Positions 62,566 to 64,000 of a DNA stretch of 64,000 nt are shown one piece after another. Position 1 is the stretch's first letter, and each line of letters begins with the position of its first letter. The translations under genes were made by a program, and so were the position numbers. Below the pieces are notes generated by a model that was not told the DNA's origin, did not search any database, and saw only the letters and a list, made by a program, of their open reading frames with translations. The stretch is from Desulfovibrio cuneatus DSM 11391. Lineage in GTDB: Bacteria; Desulfobacterota; Desulfovibrionia; Desulfovibrionales; Desulfovibrionaceae. The DNA lies in NCBI RefSeq assembly GCF_000430005.1, contig NZ_AUCY01000015.1:46383-110382 (forward strand), read 5' to 3'.

Positions 62566-63648
62566 ATGGAGCCATTTATCAGCCTTGCCCCGTGGCAGGG
62601 GGCCACTTTTTTCCTGCTGCCAGTGCTGGCTGTGGTGCTGGATATGCTGGTGCCAGACCCGCGCAATGTGCCGCACCCGGTGCAAGCCATTGGGCGTTTT
62701 TTCAGCCTGGCGGAAAGCCCGGCTAGGCACCTTGGGGGCAGTGTTGCCGTGGGTGGGTGCATGGTGGCTTTGGTCTGCTTTGCCACAGCTTTGTGTGTGC
62801 AGCTTGCCCTGCTGTTGCCCTTTGGCCTTGGGGTGTTATGTGCCCTGTATTTGAGCTGGAGCGGCCTTGCCCTGGGAACACTGCTGCGTGAAGGAACAAC
62901 TGCCTGCACAGCCATTGCGGCCGCGGAAGTGGCCGTGACTGCTTCCTATGCCCAGCAGCTTGTGCTGCACAGTGAAGAATTAGCTATTACCCCGGAAGAA
63001 GAGGCTGCCGAGTATTTACTGAAGGAAGCCCGCAGCGCAGTGGGCATGCTGGTTTCCCGCAGTACAGACAAGATGAACACGGATGAGTTGTACCGCTCTT
63101 TGGCAGAAAGCCTGAGCGAGAATTTTAACGATGGGTTTATGGCCCCGTTGTTCTGGCTGTGCCTTGGTGGACCTGTGGGGTTATGGGTGTATAAAGCCAT
63201 AAGCACAGCAGACTCCATGTGGGGCTACAAAACAGAGCGCTTTCTGCTTATTGGCCGGGTGGGTGCCCGCCTGGATGACCTGATGGCGTTTGTTCCTGCT
63301 CGTCTCAGTGCAGCGGCCCTGTATGCCACAGCCAGATTTGTTGCGGTTGGGAAAGACTTTCCCGGCTATGCTGTAGCTGTTCGTCAAGGGCAACTTATGG
63401 AAAGCCCCAATTCCGGGTGGCCCATGAGCATGGCAGCCTGGCTGTACCGTGGGCGCATGGGGGGGCTTACCCCCTACAACGGCATAGAAGTGGAAAAACC
63501 CATTCTGGGCCCCCTTACGGGCAGGTGGACTGTGCAAAAAATCCAAACCCTGCTGCGTCACCTGCGCTGGGCAGCCTGTGCCAGCGCCTTGGGCCTAATT
63601 CCCGCCGCTGCTTTTGTCTTTTTTACGATACGTTGGGTTGTTAGTTAG
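62566..63648 (+). CDS. cbiB: Adenosylcobinamide-phosphate synthase CbiB/CobD
   Basis: 360 residues, multi-spanning membrane protein. It attaches aminopropanol phosphate in cobalamin synthesis. VLDMLVPDPRNVPHPVQAIG, MLVSRSTDKMNTDELYRSLA, LSENFNDGFMAPLFWL and DSMWGYKTERFLLIGRVGAR are its motifs. It is the last gene of the nikR-folE2-trmL run. No other cobalamin genes are here. Confidence 0.94.
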   Translation: MEPFISLAPWQGATFFLLPVLAVVLDMLVPDPRNVPHPVQAIGRFFSLAESPARHLGGSVAVGGCMVALVCFATALCVQLALLLPFGLGVLCALYLSWSGLALGTLLREGTTACTAIAAAEVAVTASYAQQLVLHSEELAITPEEEAAEYLLKEARSAVGMLVSRSTDKMNTDELYRSLAESLSENFNDGFMAPLFWLCLGGPVGLWVYKAISTADSMWGYKTERFLLIGRVGARLDDLMAFVPARLSAAALYATARFVAVGKDFPGYAVAVRQGQLMESPNSGWPMSMAAWLYRGRMGGLTPYNGIEVEKPILGPLTGRWTVQKIQTLLRHLRWAACASALGLIPAAAFVFFTIRWVVS

Positions 63649-63672
63649 AGCATTTCAATTTTGAAATGCTCT
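63647..63672 (+). terminator. Stem-loop after cbiB
   Basis: A perfect 12-bp stem AGAGCATTTCAA / TTGAAATGCTCT with a 2-nt loop, overlapping the cbiB stop codon. No T-run follows, so termination strength is uncertain. A second hairpin GACACTCGCG.. / GTGTC with TTTTG follows near 63688-63710. Confidence 0.6.
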
Positions 63673-63803
63673 GTGGACGCGCAGCGGACACTCGCGAAGC
63701 GTGTCGTTTTGTTAAGTCATTGCAGAAAGTTGTATGAAGTGGTTAATCCATACTACGGAAAAGGAATATAACTTTTCAAAGTTAATCTGCTCTAGATATC
63801 TTT

Positions 63804-63890
63804 GCAGGGGAGGGAACCACAAGGGCATGATGCCCTTATGGTTCCCTCCCCTGCACCCCTCCTCCTTCACCCCATAAAGGGGTTATGGGA
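63804..63890. repeat. Family B large palindrome (copy B4)
   Basis: GCAGGGGAGGGAACCA and AAGGGCATGATGCCCTT and TGGTTCCCTCCCCTGC form a near-perfect palindrome of about 50 bp (63804-63853), followed by ACCCCATAAAGGGGT. It shares the AAGGGCATGATGCCCTT heart with copy B1. The rest of 63649-64000 has no gene. Confidence 0.8.
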
Positions 63891-63933
63891 AAAAGTTGAT
63901 TACGATTTAAAAGTATAACAGCTCAAAGAAAAA

Positions 63934-63990
63934 GCTCAGTTTTCTCCTTTGGCAAACGATAGTGCCAAACGAAAAACTGAGCCTTTTTTA
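63934..63990 (+). terminator. Family A-type hairpin with T-run at window end
   Basis: GCTCAGTTTT...TTGGCA pairs with TGCCAAACGAAAAACTGAGC, followed by CTTTTTT. It uses the terminal sequences of family A but forms a classic rho-independent terminator. Confidence 0.7.
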
Positions 63991-64000
63991 TACTAAAAAG

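Noticed and set aside
1..64000. tRNA, tmRNA, SRP RNA, RNase P, 6S RNA or CRISPR
   Set aside because: No T-arm motif, SRP GGAAGGAAGCAGCC, RNase P core, or spaced direct repeats were seen. The leader at 25888 lacks the conserved core of 6S.

Overview
The window reads as one contiguous piece of chromosome from a Gram-negative anaerobe, most likely a member of the Desulfovibrionales (sulfate- or sulfite-reducing Desulfobacterota). This is inferred from the gene set, not from a database search. The pointers are a single-chain NfnA-NfnB fusion (ferredoxin/NADPH electron bifurcation), an acpS-nnr-tsaE-lysC-cimA operon, hslU close to argB, nikR-folE2-trmL-cbiB, and LptF/LptG, LolA, BamA-pathway-type SurA chaperones and heptosyltransferase genes, which imply an LPS outer membrane. 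I see no tRNA, rRNA, CRISPR array, insertion sequence, prophage or integrase.

Layout. 1-6.1 kb (minus strand): FlhG/MinD ATPase (partial), a GGDEF cyclase, prfB with its programmed frameshift, lnt, a CorC-like CBS protein and a PilZ protein. 6.6-12.6 kb (minus): mnmG, an M20 peptidase, a small four-cysteine protein and glmS. 13-19.8 kb (plus): NfnAB fusion, hslU, PilZ protein, TPR protein, argB. 20-23.2 kb (minus): small lipoprotein, CgeB-like protein, heptosyltransferase. 23.3-28.4 kb (plus): possible small membrane protein, STAS protein, FapA-like protein, HD protein with a decayed CCA-enzyme architecture, beta-hydroxyacid dehydrogenase. 28.6-34.1 kb (minus): acpS-nnr-tsaE-lysC-cimA. 34.4-47.6 kb (plus): ugd, cheW, mfd, two SurA-like proteins, rodZ, recO, glyQ, glyS. 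48-52.4 kb: uppP (minus), a small ORF with lptF-lptG (plus), ysxC (minus). 52.6-58.2 kb (plus): efp, ftsK, lolA, two unknowns. 58.4-59.9 kb (minus): ABC ATPase and bioY. 60-63.6 kb (plus): methyltransferase, nikR, folE2, trmL, cbiB.

Themes. Envelope assembly is heavily represented (lnt, uppP, lptFG, lolA, surA, glmS, ugd, heptosyltransferase, rodZ). c-di-GMP signalling appears three times (a GGDEF cyclase with an inhibitory site and two PilZ proteins), and the partial FlhG and cheW suggest motility and chemotaxis. Translation (prfB, mnmG, glyQS, efp, ysxC, tsaE, trmL) and repair (mfd, recO) fill much of the rest.

The most unusual feature is not a protein. A family of roughly 50-200 bp palindromic elements (family A here) sits between genes. 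In six cases its conserved end begins directly after a stop codon, and in a seventh it supplies the last codons and the stop itself. A second family of GC-rich nested palindromes (family B) follows in several of the same gaps. These families are the best candidates here for something undescribed. Next come the decayed CCA-like HD protein and the structured leader upstream of it.
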